The notes: a model not told the origin generated them from the sequence alone. A DNA stretch of 64,000 bases from Gordonia araii NBRC 100433 (GCF_000241265.1 NZ_BAEE01000050.1:1-64000); one strand, 5' to 3'. Shown: positions 1-8,996, counted from the stretch's first letter. Numbers and translations: made by a program.

Positions 1-178
1 GAAGGTCGAGGGTGACCTGCGCCGCGAGGTGCAGGCCGACATCCGCCGCAAGATCGAGATCGGTTGCTACCAGGGTCTGCGGCATCGTCGCGGCCTCCCG
101 GTCCGCGGTCAGCGCACCAAGACCAACGCCCGCACTCGCAAGGGCCCGAAGAAGACCATCGCCGGGAAGAAGAAGTAA
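1..178 (+). CDS. rpsM: 30S ribosomal protein uS13, C-terminal part (cut by window edge)
   Basis: The frame read from base 2 gives about 58 residues ending in a Lys-rich tail and TAA at 176-178. It contains the [20 protein letters not shown] segment diagnostic of uS13, a 30S head protein that contacts the subunit interface and P-site tRNA. The stop overlaps the rpsK start by one base (TAATG), so the two are translationally coupled in the alpha operon. The N-terminal half lies outside the window. Confidence 0.97.
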   Translation, partial: KVEGDLRREVQADIRRKIEIGCYQGLRHRRGLPVRGQRTKTNARTRKGPKKTIAGKKK

Positions 179-585
179 TGCCTCCTAAGTCACGTAGCGC
201 TGGCCCCAAGAAGGGCACCCGCCGCCGCGATAAGAAGAACGTCCCGCACGGCCACGCGCACATCAAGTCGACGTTCAACAACACGATCGTTTCGATCTGC
301 GACCCCAACGGCAACGTGATCAGCTGGGCGTCGTCGGGTCACGTGGGCTTCAAGGGCTCGCGCAAGAGCACCCCGTTCGCCGCGCAGCTCGCCGCTGAGA
401 ACGCGGCTCGCAAGGCCCAGGAACACGGCGTCAAGAAGGTCGACGTGTTCGTCAAGGGTCCGGGCTCCGGTCGCGAGACCGCGATTCGCTCGCTGCAGGC
501 CGCCGGCCTCGAAGTCGGCACGATCTCCGATGTCACCCCGCAGCCGCACAACGGTTGCCGTCCGCCCAAGCGGCGCCGGGTCTAG
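178..585 (+). CDS. rpsK: 30S ribosomal protein uS11
   Basis: This 135-residue protein starts at the ATG overlapping the rpsM stop. The start is set by [16 protein letters not shown], the usual actinobacterial N-terminus; a longer reading from base 64 is only the shifted frame of rpsM. The core includes [32 protein letters not shown] and the C-terminal [18 protein letters not shown]. uS11 forms part of the 30S platform near the E site. rpsD follows after 23 bases. Confidence 0.98.
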   Translation: MPPKSRSAGPKKGTRRRDKKNVPHGHAHIKSTFNNTIVSICDPNGNVISWASSGHVGFKGSRKSTPFAAQLAAENAARKAQEHGVKKVDVFVKGPGSGRETAIRSLQAAGLEVGTISDVTPQPHNGCRPPKRRRV

Positions 586-608
586 CGGGAAGGTAAGGAC
601 TAGAAACA

Positions 609-1214
609 ATGGCTCGTTATACCGGACCCGCAACCAAGAAGTCGCGCCGTTTGCGCGTCGACCTCGTCGGCGAAGACAAGGCGTTTGAGCGCCGTCCCTA
701 CCCGCCCGGCCAGCACGGCCGCGCGCGGATCAAGGAGACCGAGTACCTGCTCCAGCTGCAGGAGAAGCAGAAGGCTCGCTTCACCTACGGCGTGATGGAG
801 AAGCAGTTCCGCCGCTACTACGAAGAGGCGAACCGTCGCACCGGCAAGACCGGCGACGAACTGCTGAAGATCCTCGAGACCCGTCTCGACAACGTGGTCT
901 ACCGCGCCGGGCTCGCCCGCACGCGTCGCCAGGCCCGTCAGATGGTCAGCCACGGACACTTCACCGTCAACGGCGTGAAGGTCGACGTCCCCAGCTACCG
1001 CGTCAGCGCCTACGACATCATCGATGTCCGTCCGAAGTCGCTGTCGACGGTGCCGTTCCAGATCGCCAAGGAGATCCAGGGCGATCGGCCGGTGCCGGCG
1101 TGGCTGCAGGTCGTGCCGTCGACTCTGCGCATCCTCGTGCACAACGTGCCCGAGCGCGCGCAGATCGAGGTGCCGCTGACCGAGCAGCTCATCGTCGAGT
1201 ACTACTCGAAGTAG
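609..1214 (+). CDS. rpsD: 30S ribosomal protein uS4
   Basis: This 201-residue protein opens with MARYTGPATKKSRRLRVDL and ends in PLTEQLIVEYYSK, as in mycobacterial S4. The S4 RNA-binding domain lies at about residues 92-150 (RLDNVVYRAG through VPSYRVS). It has no cysteines, so it is the zinc-free form of S4. uS4 is a primary 16S rRNA binder that nucleates 30S assembly. A strong hairpin follows the stop, so rpoA may be partly uncoupled from it. Confidence 0.98.
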   Translation: MARYTGPATKKSRRLRVDLVGEDKAFERRPYPPGQHGRARIKETEYLLQLQEKQKARFTYGVMEKQFRRYYEEANRRTGKTGDELLKILETRLDNVVYRAGLARTRRQARQMVSHGHFTVNGVKVDVPSYRVSAYDIIDVRPKSLSTVPFQIAKEIQGDRPVPAWLQVVPSTLRILVHNVPERAQIEVPLTEQLIVEYYSK

Positions 1215-1219
1215 CCGCT

Positions 1220-1272
1220 GATCCGGGGCCGTGCGGCCCCGGATCGGTCCGCCGCCTCCCGGCCATGCCGGG
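1220..1272 (+). terminator. two GC-rich hairpins between rpsD and rpoA
   Basis: A perfect 12-bp stem (GATCCGGGGCCG at 1220-1231 with its complement at 1234-1245) follows five bases after the rpsD stop. A second stem, CCCGGC-CAT-GCCGGG, lies at 1258-1272. Neither has a U-tract, as is common for actinobacterial terminators. They could attenuate read-through into rpoA or be processing sites; the remaining 100 bases to rpoA could hold a promoter, but I see no clear -10. Confidence 0.6.
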
Positions 1273-1371
1273 TCGGGGCGGAACGAACGCAAAAGCCAAC
1301 AGCCACAAGGCTGTTCGGTCCACTTCTAGGCCGTCAAATAGCGGGCGGCCACAAGGAGAGAACAACCAACA

Positions 1372-2421
1372 ATGCTCATTTCACAGCGACCCACCCTGTC
1401 CGAAGAGGTCATCGCCGAGAACCGCTCGAAGTTCGTCATCGAACCGCTCGAGCCCGGTTTCGGCTACACCCTGGGCAACTCGCTGCGCCGCACCCTGCTG
1501 TCGTCCATCCCGGGCGCCGCAGTCACCAGCGTCCGCATCGACGGTGTCCTGCACGAGTTCACGACCGTCGCCGGGGTCAAGGAAGATGTCACCGAGATCA
1601 TCCTGAACCTCAAGGGCCTGGTCGTGTCCTCCGAAGAGGACGAGCCGGTCACCATGTACGTCCGCAAGCAGGGTCCCGGCGACGTCACGGGCGCTGACAT
1701 CGTGCCGCCGACCGGTGTCACCGTGCACAACCCGGATCTGCACATCGCGACCCTCAACGACAAGGGCAAGCTCGAGATCGAGCTGGTCGTCGAGCGGGGC
1801 CGCGGCTACGTTCCGGCCGTGCAGAACAAGGCCACCGGCGCCGAGATCGGCCGCATCCCGGTCGACTCGATCTACTCGCCGGTCCTCAAGGTGACCTACA
1901 AGGTCGAGGCCACCCGTGTCGAGCAGCGCACCGACTTCGACCGCCTGGTGCTCGACGTCGAGACCAAGAACTCGATCACCCCGCGCGACGCGTTGGCGTC
2001 GGCCGGTACGACCCTGGTCGAGCTGTTCGGCCTGGCGCGCGAGCTCAACGTCGAGGCCGAGGGCATCGAGATCGGCCCGTCGCCGATCGAGGCCGACCAC
2101 ATGGCGTCGTTCAACCTGCCGATCGAGGACCTGGAGCTGACCGTGCGCAGCTACAACTGCCTCAAGCGCGAGGGTGTGCACACCGTGGGCGAGTTGGTTG
2201 CCCGGACCGAGTCGGATCTGCTCGACATCCGCAACTTCGGCCAGAAGTCGATCGACGAGGTCAAGGTGAAGCTGCACGCCATGGGCCTGTCCCTCAAGGA
2301 CAGCCCGGCCAGCTTCGACCCGTCGCAGGTCGCGGGTTACGACCCGGCCACCGGCACCTGGTCCGACGATGCGGGCCTCGATGACGGCGGCGAGGATTTC
2401 GCTGAGACCGAGCAACTGTAA
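1372..2421 (+). CDS. rpoA: RNA polymerase alpha subunit
   Basis: This 349-residue protein starts with [20 protein letters not shown] upstream is the ribosome binding site. The N-terminal dimerisation domain (about 1-230) includes [28 protein letters not shown] split over the assembly surface. The C-terminal domain (about 245-315) holds [16 protein letters not shown] and the DNA/activator-binding segment [16 protein letters not shown]. The acidic tail is typical of actinobacteria. rplQ follows after 59 bases. Confidence 0.98.
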   Translation: MLISQRPTLSEEVIAENRSKFVIEPLEPGFGYTLGNSLRRTLLSSIPGAAVTSVRIDGVLHEFTTVAGVKEDVTEIILNLKGLVVSSEEDEPVTMYVRKQGPGDVTGADIVPPTGVTVHNPDLHIATLNDKGKLEIELVVERGRGYVPAVQNKATGAEIGRIPVDSIYSPVLKVTYKVEATRVEQRTDFDRLVLDVETKNSITPRDALASAGTTLVELFGLARELNVEAEGIEIGPSPIEADHMASFNLPIEDLELTVRSYNCLKREGVHTVGELVARTESDLLDIRNFGQKSIDEVKVKLHAMGLSLKDSPASFDPSQVAGYDPATGTWSDDAGLDDGGEDFAETEQL

Positions 2422-2480
2422 GCGGCTGTACCAAAACCCCGACCCACTCGTGAGAGTCGGTCACCTCTGAGGAGAAGACA

Positions 2481-3239
2481 ATGCCCAAGCCCACCAAGGG
2501 TGCCCGCCTCGGCGGGTCGGCCAGCCACCAGAAGGCGATCCTGGCGAACCTCGCCACCTCGCTGTTCGAGCACGGCCGCATCACCACCACCGAGGCCAAG
2601 GCCAAGCGCCTGCGCCCGTACGCCGAGAAGCTCATCACCCACGCGAAGGCCGGCACGCTCGCCGATCGCCGCCAGGTGCTGAAGTTCATCCGCGACAAGG
2701 ACATCGTGCACGTCCTGTTCGCCGAGATCGGCCCGTCCTTTGCCGAGCGTCCGGGCGGCTACACCCGCATCATCAAGACGCTTCCGCGCAAGGGTGACAA
2801 CGCCCCGATGGCCGTGATCGAGCTCGTTCGCGAGTCGACCGTGACCACCGAGGCCAACCGCGCGAACCGGGTCGCCGCGTCGAAGAAGGCCGACGACAAG
2901 CCGGCCAAGGCTGACGAGGCGAAGGCCGACGAGAAGCCGGCCAAGGCCGCGAAGGCGAAGGCCGATGACGAGCAGGCCGCTGAGGCGGACGCCAAGCCCG
3001 CGAAGGCCGTCGAGACCGAAGCCGCGGCCGACGAGCTGCCGGCCGGCGCGCACGCGCCGCTGGCCGACGGCGGGGAGCCCGAGGGCTTCCCGATCAAGGG
3101 CAACGCTTCGTCGAAGCTGTACCACCGTCCCGGCACCCGCTTCTACGAGAGCACCGAGGCCGAGATCTGGTTCGCGACCGACGCTGACGCCGAGGCCGCC
3201 GGTTACCAGCTGCCCCCGTCGCAGCGCGACGAGGACTAG
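2481..3239 (+). CDS. rplQ: 50S ribosomal protein bL17 with a long tail and extra C-terminal domain
   Basis: Residues 1-120 are a normal bL17 ([20 protein letters not shown], then [18 protein letters not shown]-like core), lining the exit-tunnel region of the 50S. The protein is 252 residues against about 120 for ordinary bL17. Residues about 130-195 are an Ala/Lys/Glu/Asp-rich low-complexity linker. Residues about 201-247 form a compact module ([41 protein letters not shown]) that resembles the small actinobacterial repeat called, from memory, the 'sunset' domain. GGAGAAG upstream is the ribosome binding site. The role of the module is unknown. Confidence 0.96.
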   Translation: MPKPTKGARLGGSASHQKAILANLATSLFEHGRITTTEAKAKRLRPYAEKLITHAKAGTLADRRQVLKFIRDKDIVHVLFAEIGPSFAERPGGYTRIIKTLPRKGDNAPMAVIELVRESTVTTEANRANRVAASKKADDKPAKADEAKADEKPAKAAKAKADDEQAAEADAKPAKAVETEAAADELPAGAHAPLADGGEPEGFPIKGNASSKLYHRPGTRFYESTEAEIWFATDADAEAAGYQLPPSQRDED

Positions 3240-3244
3240 TCTCG

Positions 3245-3314
3245 CGACGATCGTCAGATCGTCGTGCCTGATCAGATGACGTCGAACCCCGCTACCGATT
3301 CCGGTGGCGGGGTT
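3245..3314 (+). terminator. double hairpin after rplQ, overlapping the truA start
   Basis: The first stem is CGACGATC (3245-3252) with GATCGTCG (3257-3264), loop GTCA. The second is stronger: AACCCCGC (3285-3292) plus ACCG (3294-3297) pair with CGGT (3302-3305) plus GCGGGGTT (3307-3314), with a single-base mismatch in the middle and a T-rich follow-on. This looks like the rplQ operon terminator, yet both possible truA starts (3264, 3276) lie at or before it, so truA would depend on read-through or be attenuated. Confidence 0.65.
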
Positions 3315-4250
3315 TGTCGTCTGCGGTTAGACGTCGGCTACGACGGCACCGACTTCCACGGCTGGGCGGCGCAGCCGGGCCGCCGCACCGTGGAGGGCGT
3401 CCTCACCGATGCACTGGGCACCGTGCTGCGCGAGTCCGTCAACCTCACCGTCGCCGGCCGCACCGACGCCGGGGTTCACGCGACGGGGCAGGTGGCCCAC
3501 TTCGACGTGCCGCGCGCGGCGCTGGACACCCGGTCGATCCACGGCGACCCGTCCACGCTGGTCCGGCGTCTGGCCAAGATGCTGCCCGACGACGTACGGG
3601 TCAAGGCGGTGGAGGACGTCTCCACGGATTTCGATGCCCGGTTCGCCGCGTTGCGCAGGCACTACGTCTACCGGCTGTCCGACGCGTCGTGGGGAGCGGA
3701 GCCGGTGGCAGCGCGCACGACCGCCGACTGGACGCGACCGATCGACCTCGAACTGCTCAACGCCGCGTCGGCGACTCTCGTCGGTCTGCACGACTTCGCC
3801 GCCTTCTGCCGGTTCCGTCCGGGGTCCACGACGATCCGCGACCTACAGGCCTTCGAGTGGCGCCGCGACGGCGACGGGGTGCTGGTCGGGCGGGTCACCG
3901 CGGATGCCTTCTGCTGGTCGATGGTCCGCTCCCTGGTCGGGGCGGTCGCGACGGTCGGCGAGGGTCGCCGCGACGTCGATTGGTGTGCGGGGCTGCTCGC
4001 CCAGACGAGTCGCAGCGCAGAGGTCCCGGTGGCCCAGGCGCGGGGTCTGTGCCTGACCGGCGTCGACTATCCGTCGCCGGACCAGTGGGCGGCGCGAGCC
4101 GAGAAGACCCGCGACCTACGGGATCCCGGGCAGGTAGACGGGGACGTCGGGCAGGTGTCCGTGCAGGTGGACCAGGACTCCGGGCAGGTCGACCAGGACT
4201 CCGGGCAGGTCGACCGGGATTCCGGTGGAACGGGTTGTTGCGGCGGCTAG
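3264..4250 (+). CDS. truA: tRNA pseudouridine(38-40) synthase
   Basis: TruA isomerises uridines 38-40 in the anticodon stem. The core [17 protein letters not shown] and catalytic-Asp motif [18 protein letters not shown] are intact, and [15 protein letters not shown] is the usual C-terminal motif. The start is GTG 3264 or ATG 3276; the frame offers no later start. The last 45 or so residues beyond [21 protein letters not shown] are not TruA but translation of a 21-bp tandem repeat (units like GQVDQDS), so the authentic C-terminus has been overrun by repeat DNA. The 328-residue length reflects this tail. Confidence 0.95.
   Translation: MPDQMTSNPATDSGGGVCRLRLDVGYDGTDFHGWAAQPGRRTVEGVLTDALGTVLRESVNLTVAGRTDAGVHATGQVAHFDVPRAALDTRSIHGDPSTLVRRLAKMLPDDVRVKAVEDVSTDFDARFAALRRHYVYRLSDASWGAEPVAARTTADWTRPIDLELLNAASATLVGLHDFAAFCRFRPGSTTIRDLQAFEWRRDGDGVLVGRVTADAFCWSMVRSLVGAVATVGEGRRDVDWCAGLLAQTSRSAEVPVAQARGLCLTGVDYPSPDQWAARAEKTRDLRDPGQVDGDVGQVSVQVDQDSGQVDQDSGQVDRDSGGTGCCGG
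4128..4223 (+). repeat. 21-bp tandem repeat inside the truA 3' end
   Basis: GGGCAGG recurs at 4128, 4149, 4182 and 4203, with a diverged copy (GTGCAGG) at 4161, mostly in 21-base steps. The best unit begins GGGCAGGTCGACCAGG. The reverse complement shares GTCGACC...GCCC with the repeat family just downstream at 4261, so the two arrays are roughly inverted relative to each other. Confidence 0.8.
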
Positions 4251-4260
4251 CGAAACCTCC

Positions 4261-4356
4261 GCCGACCGTGCCCAGATTTCCGCCGACCGTGCCCACAATC
4301 CCGCCGACCGTGCCCACAATTTCGCCGATCGTGCCCACAATTCCGCCGACTGGGCG
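4261..4356. repeat. 21-bp tandem repeat between convergent truA and a membrane gene
   Basis: Four full units start at 4261, 4282, 4303 and 4324, and a diverged fifth at 4345, exactly 21 bases apart. The unit is GCCGACCGTGCCCA (T replaces C in one copy) plus seven AT-richer variable bases. Because 21 is seven codons, frames on both strands stay open and give spurious ORFs. The same family recurs at 44312, again between convergent genes. Confidence 0.9.
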
Positions 4357-4383
4357 TCGGCGCGACGCGATTGCCGCGCTGTC

Positions 4384-4869
4384 TCAGGCGGCCGCGAGCG
4401 ACCGGGCGTAGGCGACGCGGTTGCTGATGTCGGCCATCGACGCCGGGCTGACGGCCGGAATGTTGCTGACATGCGTGCGAGTGCCGTCGGTGACGACGAC
4501 CTGGATGTAACCGGAGGTGACCTGGTCCTTCATCAACAAGAACAGCAAGCTCAGCGCGCAGATGAGGACGAAGCCGACCAGCGCGAGAATCAGGCCGGTC
4601 TGCGAGATCTGCTCGGTCGTCACCGACATGTCGGTCACCGACCACTGAGTGTTCGCGATGGGGAAGGTGCCCGTCGGGGTGATTACGTGCGTCTGGGTGA
4701 CGGTGATGTCGCCGATGACGACCAGGGGCTGGCCGTACCCGCCATCGGGTGCCGGAGTCGGAGCGTTCGCGAACCCGGGCTGCGCGCCCGGAGCCGGGTA
4801 CGTCGGGTACCCGGGCGGCGTCGGCATCGGCTCGTAGGGCCCGTTCGGTTGCTGCTGGGGGTCGGTCAC
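4384..4869 (-). CDS. proline-rich single-pass membrane protein, unknown function
   Basis: I do not recognise a named family. From GTG 4869 the protein has a Pro/Gly/Tyr-rich N-terminal part (residues 1-45, TDPQQQPNGPYEP), a polar region with ITVTQTHVITPTG, one clear membrane helix (TGLILALVGFVLICALSLLFL, split by few polar residues) and a short beta-like tail ending near ADISNRVAYARSLAAA. Upstream starts at 4890 (GTG) and 4887 (ATG) are possible; none has a good ribosome binding site. It is convergent with truA across the 21-bp repeats. Confidence 0.75.
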   Translation of the reverse strand: MTDPQQQPNGPYEPMPTPPGYPTYPAPGAQPGFANAPTPAPDGGYGQPLVVIGDITVTQTHVITPTGTFPIANTQWSVTDMSVTTEQISQTGLILALVGFVLICALSLLFLLMKDQVTSGYIQVVVTDGTRTHVSNIPAVSPASMADISNRVAYARSLAAA

Positions 4870-4906
4870 CGGCCCATCGTGCCACATCACGGGCCTGCTG
4901 TGTCCA

Positions 4907-5974
4907 CTACGTAGCGCTGCGCTCGATCGCCATCGCCTCGTAGACGTCGCTGCGGGTTTCGGCGCTGAGCGCGCCGGTGCTGTCCTGCTCGACCGGGTCA
5001 GCGCCGTCGAGGAGCATGGTGCGCCAGGCCCGCGGGTCGAAGGTGCCGGGGCTGCTCGTCGCGATGAAATCGTCGACGAGGCGGGCGAACCTGTCGGGCT
5101 CGTCGCGGAACGGGAAGTGGCCGCAGCCGTCGAAGGTCGCGAGCCGTGCGCCAGGAATGGCGGCGTGGGCGAGTTCGGCGTGCCGGTACGGAATCACGGC
5201 GTCGTCGGTGCCCCATGCGACCAGCACCGGGATGTTCGCCGTCAGGTAGCTGCGATCGAGCATGGACACGTGCTGGCCGCGCCAGTCGACGACCGCCCGC
5301 AGGGTCCGGCCGAAAGCGGCGCGCGCATCAGGCGGGCTCAGGTCGCGCAGGATGCGCATGAGGTCGGCCCGGTCGATCAGGTGGCGACTAGGTGAGAGCG
5401 GCTTGGCCGGGCCGGGCAGCAGCGGGGAGGCGGCCAGCGCGCGGGCCGCGGTGTCGAGCGCCGTCATGACTCCGGGAACACGCAGGAGTGCCAATGCCTG
5501 ACTCGTCCCCGGCAGCGTCGCCAAACGTAGTGCGGGCGACACGTCGCGGGTGACGCCGCCGGCCGAGACGAGTACCAGTCGCGACACCATCGACGGGTAC
5601 TGGTAGCTGAACTGCATCGCCACGCCACCGCCGAGCGAGTGGCCGACCAGGGTCACCCGCTCGTGGCCGAGAACCCACAGCAGGTCGCGGACGCCGTTGG
5701 CGAATGCCGCGACCGAGTAGTCCGCACGCGGCTTGTCGGAGAAGCCGTGGCCGAGCAGATCGGGAGCGATGACGGTGTAGCGCGCCGCGAGCCTGGTCAT
5801 GATCGGCTCCCACGTCGACGAGTTGTCGCCGATACCGTGGATCAATACGACGACCGGCCCGCTGCCCACGATGCGATAGGCGCGTCGATAGCCGTGAATC
5901 GTCCGGTAGCGAAGGCGGATTCGGGGCCGGCCGACGGCAGGTGTGCTGCCGACGTGAATCGCGTCGATGGTCAT
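4907..5974 (-). CDS. alpha/beta-hydrolase, Rv2715-like
   Basis: This 355-residue protein is strongly similar, from memory, to M. tuberculosis Rv2715. The oxyanion region is VVLIHGIGDNSSTWEP, the nucleophile elbow GHSLGGGVAMQF, the acid lies near WGTDDAVIPYRHAE and the catalytic His in GCGHFPFRDEP. No signal peptide is seen, so it should be cytoplasmic. An AAGGAGG ribosome binding site precedes the ATG at 5974. Substrate is unknown. It is divergent from the fadD6-like gene. Confidence 0.93.
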   Translation of the reverse strand: MTIDAIHVGSTPAVGRPRIRLRYRTIHGYRRAYRIVGSGPVVVLIHGIGDNSSTWEPIMTRLAARYTVIAPDLLGHGFSDKPRADYSVAAFANGVRDLLWVLGHERVTLVGHSLGGGVAMQFSYQYPSMVSRLVLVSAGGVTRDVSPALRLATLPGTSQALALLRVPGVMTALDTAARALAASPLLPGPAKPLSPSRHLIDRADLMRILRDLSPPDARAAFGRTLRAVVDWRGQHVSMLDRSYLTANIPVLVAWGTDDAVIPYRHAELAHAAIPGARLATFDGCGHFPFRDEPDRFARLVDDFIATSSPGTFDPRAWRTMLLDGADPVEQDSTGALSAETRSDVYEAMAIERSAT

Positions 5975-6047
5975 GACGACCTCCTTGCTTCGACGTGGTA
6001 CCCCGAGTCAACCGCACAGCGGACGGTCGTGCGCGTCGGCAGCACCG

Positions 6048-6067
6048 ATGTAGCAAGGTTTTTACAT
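6048..6067. promoter_or_regulatory. possible operator between hydrolase and fadD6-like gene
   Basis: ATGTA (6048-6052) and TACAT (6063-6067) form an inverted repeat with a 10-base spacer in the 168-base divergent intergenic region. A TTTTTACAT stretch overlaps it and could include a -10. The arms are short, so this is only suggestive. The rest of the gap shows no clear structure. Confidence 0.25.
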
Positions 6068-6142
6068 TCGCCCCGTCGACCGGGAAGCAACGGAAGTCCG
6101 GTTTCCTTGTGCCGTGCCGACCGGTCTTGTGTACTGACGACC

Positions 6143-7942
6143 ATGTCTTCCACCCGATCGTCGGAGATCACGCTGCCCTCGTTGCTCGGCGGCGCCTGGA
6201 AGTTGTCCCGCGACCTGCCCCGGATGGCCGGACAGCTTCCATCGCTGATCAATCTCAGTCCCAGTCGCAAATGGACCATCGGCAAAGCGTTCGCGAAAGC
6301 GGCCGCCGCCCACCCGGATCGACCGTTTCTGCGCATGGGTTCGTCGATACACACCTACGGCGAGTGCAACCGCCGGGCGAACCGGTGGGCGGCGGTCCTC
6401 GCCGACAACGGGGTCGGCAGGGGCGACGTCGTCGCCGTCATGGCCCGCAACAGTGTCGAGGTCGTGATCGCGGTGCTGGCGACGGTGAAGCTCGGGGCCA
6501 TCGCCGGCATGGTCAACTACAACCAGACCGGCGAGGTTCTCGATCACAGCCTCGGGCTGTTGGCGCCGCCCGGTGAAACGCGCCGAGGTGCCCGTGTATT
6601 GATTACCGACGGCACGTGCGACGGCAACCTCGCGACCGCGTCGGCCCAAGCGGTGCCCCCGACGCGGTTGACGTTCGCCGACCTCGACGCGACCGGGAAT
6701 GATCTGGCAGTCGCCGATCCGGCCGTCAACGCGAATCCCGCGGTCACCGCGGCGCTGCCCGCCGACATTCCGGCGTTCTACATCTTCACCTCCGGTACGA
6801 CGGGTTACCCGAAGGCCTCGATCATGAGTCACTCCCGGTGGCATTTCGTGATGGCTGGAATGGGTGCCGCGATCCGGTTGCGCAGCGACGACGTCATGTA
6901 CTGCGCCTTGCCGCTGTACCACAACAACGCCTTGACGGTCTCGTTCGGCGCCGTGCTGGGGGCGGGGGCCTGTTTGGCGATCGGCGAGAAGTTCTCGGCG
7001 TCGCGCTTCTTCGACGACATCATCGCCAACGATGCGACCGCCTTCTGCTACATCGGTGAACTGTGCCGCTACCTGCTCGCCGTCGAGCCCAAGCCCACCG
7101 ACCGGGCCCACCGCGTGCGGCTGGCCGCGGGCAATGGTCTGCGCCCGGACATCTGGGACGAGTTCCAGCAGCGGTTCGGGATCGAGCGCATCATGGAGTT
7201 CTACGGGGCCAGCGAATCCAACATCGGATTCGTGAACCTGTTCGGCCAGCGCAAGACGGTGGGCTTCTCGCCGTTGCCGCATGCCATCGTCGAGGTGGAC
7301 GTGACCACCGGCGAGCCGTTGCGCGACGCACGCGGTCGTTGTCGGCGCGTGAAGAAGGGCGAGCCCGGCCTGTTGCTGGGCCGCATCTTGCCGGTGGCGC
7401 GACTCGACGGCTACACCGATCCGGCGGCGACCGAGAAGAAGATCGTGCGCGACGTGTTTCGTCGCGGCGACGCCTACTTCAACACGGGCGACCTGGTGTA
7501 TTCGCAGGGCTACGGACATATCGGGTTCGCCGACCGGCTCGGCGACACCTTCCGGTGGAAGGGGGAGAACGTAGCCACGACCGAGGTCGAGAACGTTCTC
7601 AACGGTGTGGACGGCATCGCGGAGTCCGTCGTATACGGGGTCGCGGTGCCCGGTGCCGACGGTCGCGCCGGGATGGCCGCGGTCGTCGTCGGCGACGACC
7701 TCGACTGGGAGGGGCTGGCGCGCGCGGTGCGGGCGAAGCTCCCCTCCTACGCGGTGCCGTTGTTCGTGCGCGTCGTGCCTGAGCTCGAGCACACCTCCAC
7801 GTTCAAGGCGCGTCGTGTCGAACTGCGCGAGGAAGGGTATTCGCGAATCGGCGACGACGAGGTTCGCGTCCTCGACGGCGATGCCGGCTACGTGCCGTTC
7901 TACCCGGAGTTCGTGTCGAACCTGACCGCGGGGAGAAGGTAG
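6143..7942 (+). CDS. fadD6: long-chain acyl-CoA synthetase, FadD6-like
   Basis: This 599-residue AMP-forming enzyme activates fatty acids to acyl-CoA and is close to mycobacterial FadD6 and the FATP family. The start is MSSTRSSEITLP; the frame stays open upstream but that part is not conserved. Motifs are the AMP-binding loop FTSGTTGYPKAS (about 215), CALPLYHNNALTVSFGA, MEFYGASESNIGFVN, TGDLVY and the C-terminal RLGDTFRWKGENVATTEVE with LEHTSTFKARRVELR carrying the catalytic Lys. No obvious ribosome binding site precedes the ATG, so initiation may be leaderless. Confidence 0.93.
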   Translation: MSSTRSSEITLPSLLGGAWKLSRDLPRMAGQLPSLINLSPSRKWTIGKAFAKAAAAHPDRPFLRMGSSIHTYGECNRRANRWAAVLADNGVGRGDVVAVMARNSVEVVIAVLATVKLGAIAGMVNYNQTGEVLDHSLGLLAPPGETRRGARVLITDGTCDGNLATASAQAVPPTRLTFADLDATGNDLAVADPAVNANPAVTAALPADIPAFYIFTSGTTGYPKASIMSHSRWHFVMAGMGAAIRLRSDDVMYCALPLYHNNALTVSFGAVLGAGACLAIGEKFSASRFFDDIIANDATAFCYIGELCRYLLAVEPKPTDRAHRVRLAAGNGLRPDIWDEFQQRFGIERIMEFYGASESNIGFVNLFGQRKTVGFSPLPHAIVEVDVTTGEPLRDARGRCRRVKKGEPGLLLGRILPVARLDGYTDPAATEKKIVRDVFRRGDAYFNTGDLVYSQGYGHIGFADRLGDTFRWKGENVATTEVENVLNGVDGIAESVVYGVAVPGADGRAGMAAVVVGDDLDWEGLARAVRAKLPSYAVPLFVRVVPELEHTSTFKARRVELREEGYSRIGDDEVRVLDGDAGYVPFYPEFVSNLTAGRR

Positions 7943-7986
7943 GAACCACTGCTTGCTGCGAAAGCAGGTCTATGCAATCGCGCGAT

Positions 7987-8011
7987 GAATGATAGTATGT
8001 CTACTACATTC
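7987..8011. promoter_or_regulatory. palindromic operator upstream of the ABC exporter operon
   Basis: GAATG-A-TAGTA (7987-7997) is mirrored by TACTA-CATTC (8002-8011) around a TGTC centre, giving ten paired bases with a one-base bulge. It sits 29-53 bases before the ABC ATPase start in an unusually AT-rich stretch that should contain the promoter. The XRE regulator encoded at the end of the operon is a natural candidate to bind it. Confidence 0.55.
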
Positions 8012-8039
8012 AGTCCTACTGTGAATACGAAGGAGTGCG

Positions 8040-8996
8040 ATGAGATCAACGGACGAGGATCTAGACGGCGAGGTGGCGGTCGACGTCGACGGCCTGCGCA
8101 TGCGATACGGATCGACCGACGTCCTGCACGATGTTTCGTTCCGGGCACGACGGGGCGAGGTGCTGGTGATGCTGGGTCCGAATGGAGCCGGCAAGACGAC
8201 GACCGTCGAGATCCTCGAGGGGTTCCGCGGGCGCTCGGCGGGCCGAGTGGTCGTCCTGGGAACCGATCCCGAACACGGCGACGAGAGGTGGCGCTCGCAG
8301 ATCGGCGTCGTGCTGCAATCGTGGCGCGACCATGCGAAGTGGCGCGTCCGCGAACTCATCAACCACCTCGGCTCGTTCTATCGTCCGTATTCCACCGACA
8401 CCATCGGCAGGCCGCGCGACAGTGACGAGCTCATCGAACTCGTCGGTCTCACCGACCAGCGCGACGCCAAGGTTTCGACGTTGTCCGGCGGTCAGCGGCG
8501 CAGGCTCGACGTGGCGATCGCCATCGTGGGCAAGCCGCAGCTCTTGTTCATGGACGAGCCGACCGCGGGACTGGATCCGGCCGCCCGCCGCGATTTCCAC
8601 GACCTCGTTCATCGGCTGGCGGACCTCGAAGACACGACGATTCTCCTGACCACCCATGATCTGGACGAAGCGGAGAAGGTCGCCGACCGCATTCTCATTC
8701 TGGCCGGCGGCCGGATCATCGCCGATGGTTCGGCCGACGAGTTGTCCCGCCTCATCGCCGGGGAGGCCGAGGTTCGCTGGACCGCCGACGACCAGCGGTT
8801 CGTTCACACGACGACCGAGTCGACCAAGTTCGTACACGAACTCTTCAAACAGCACGGCGACGGCATCGGCGAACTCGAGGTCCGGCGCGCCAGTCTTGAG
8901 GACACCTACATGACGTTGGTCCGCCGCCACGAATCCGGCGAGTCCCTCGGCGAGCGATTCGCCCCTCGTTCAAACCTCGTGGAGGTAACCCGATGA
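8040..8996 (+). CDS. ABC transporter ATP-binding protein (DrrA-type exporter)
   Basis: This 318-residue ATPase has Walker A GPNGAGKTTTVE (about 44), signature LSGGQRRRLD, Walker B LLFMDEPTAGLD and H-loop LLTTHDLDEAE. The 80-residue C-terminal extension is typical of DrrA/daunorubicin-resistance-like exporters. The ATG follows AAGGAG at 8 bases. Its stop overlaps the permease start (ATGA), so the two form one exporter. Substrate unknown, possibly a lipid or a drug. Confidence 0.93.
   Translation: MRSTDEDLDGEVAVDVDGLRMRYGSTDVLHDVSFRARRGEVLVMLGPNGAGKTTTVEILEGFRGRSAGRVVVLGTDPEHGDERWRSQIGVVLQSWRDHAKWRVRELINHLGSFYRPYSTDTIGRPRDSDELIELVGLTDQRDAKVSTLSGGQRRRLDVAIAIVGKPQLLFMDEPTAGLDPAARRDFHDLVHRLADLEDTTILLTTHDLDEAEKVADRILILAGGRIIADGSADELSRLIAGEAEVRWTADDQRFVHTTTESTKFVHELFKQHGDGIGELEVRRASLEDTYMTLVRRHESGESLGERFAPRSNLVEVTR

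Noticed and set aside
4116-4914. Long open frames across the first 21-bp repeat array on both strands
   Set aside because: They exist only because 21 bases equal seven codons, which keeps frames open; they overlap truA and the membrane gene and have no ribosome binding sites.
5639-6142. Extended N-terminus of the fadD6 frame
   Set aside because: Antisense to the hydrolase gene and non-conserved; the conserved protein begins at 6143.
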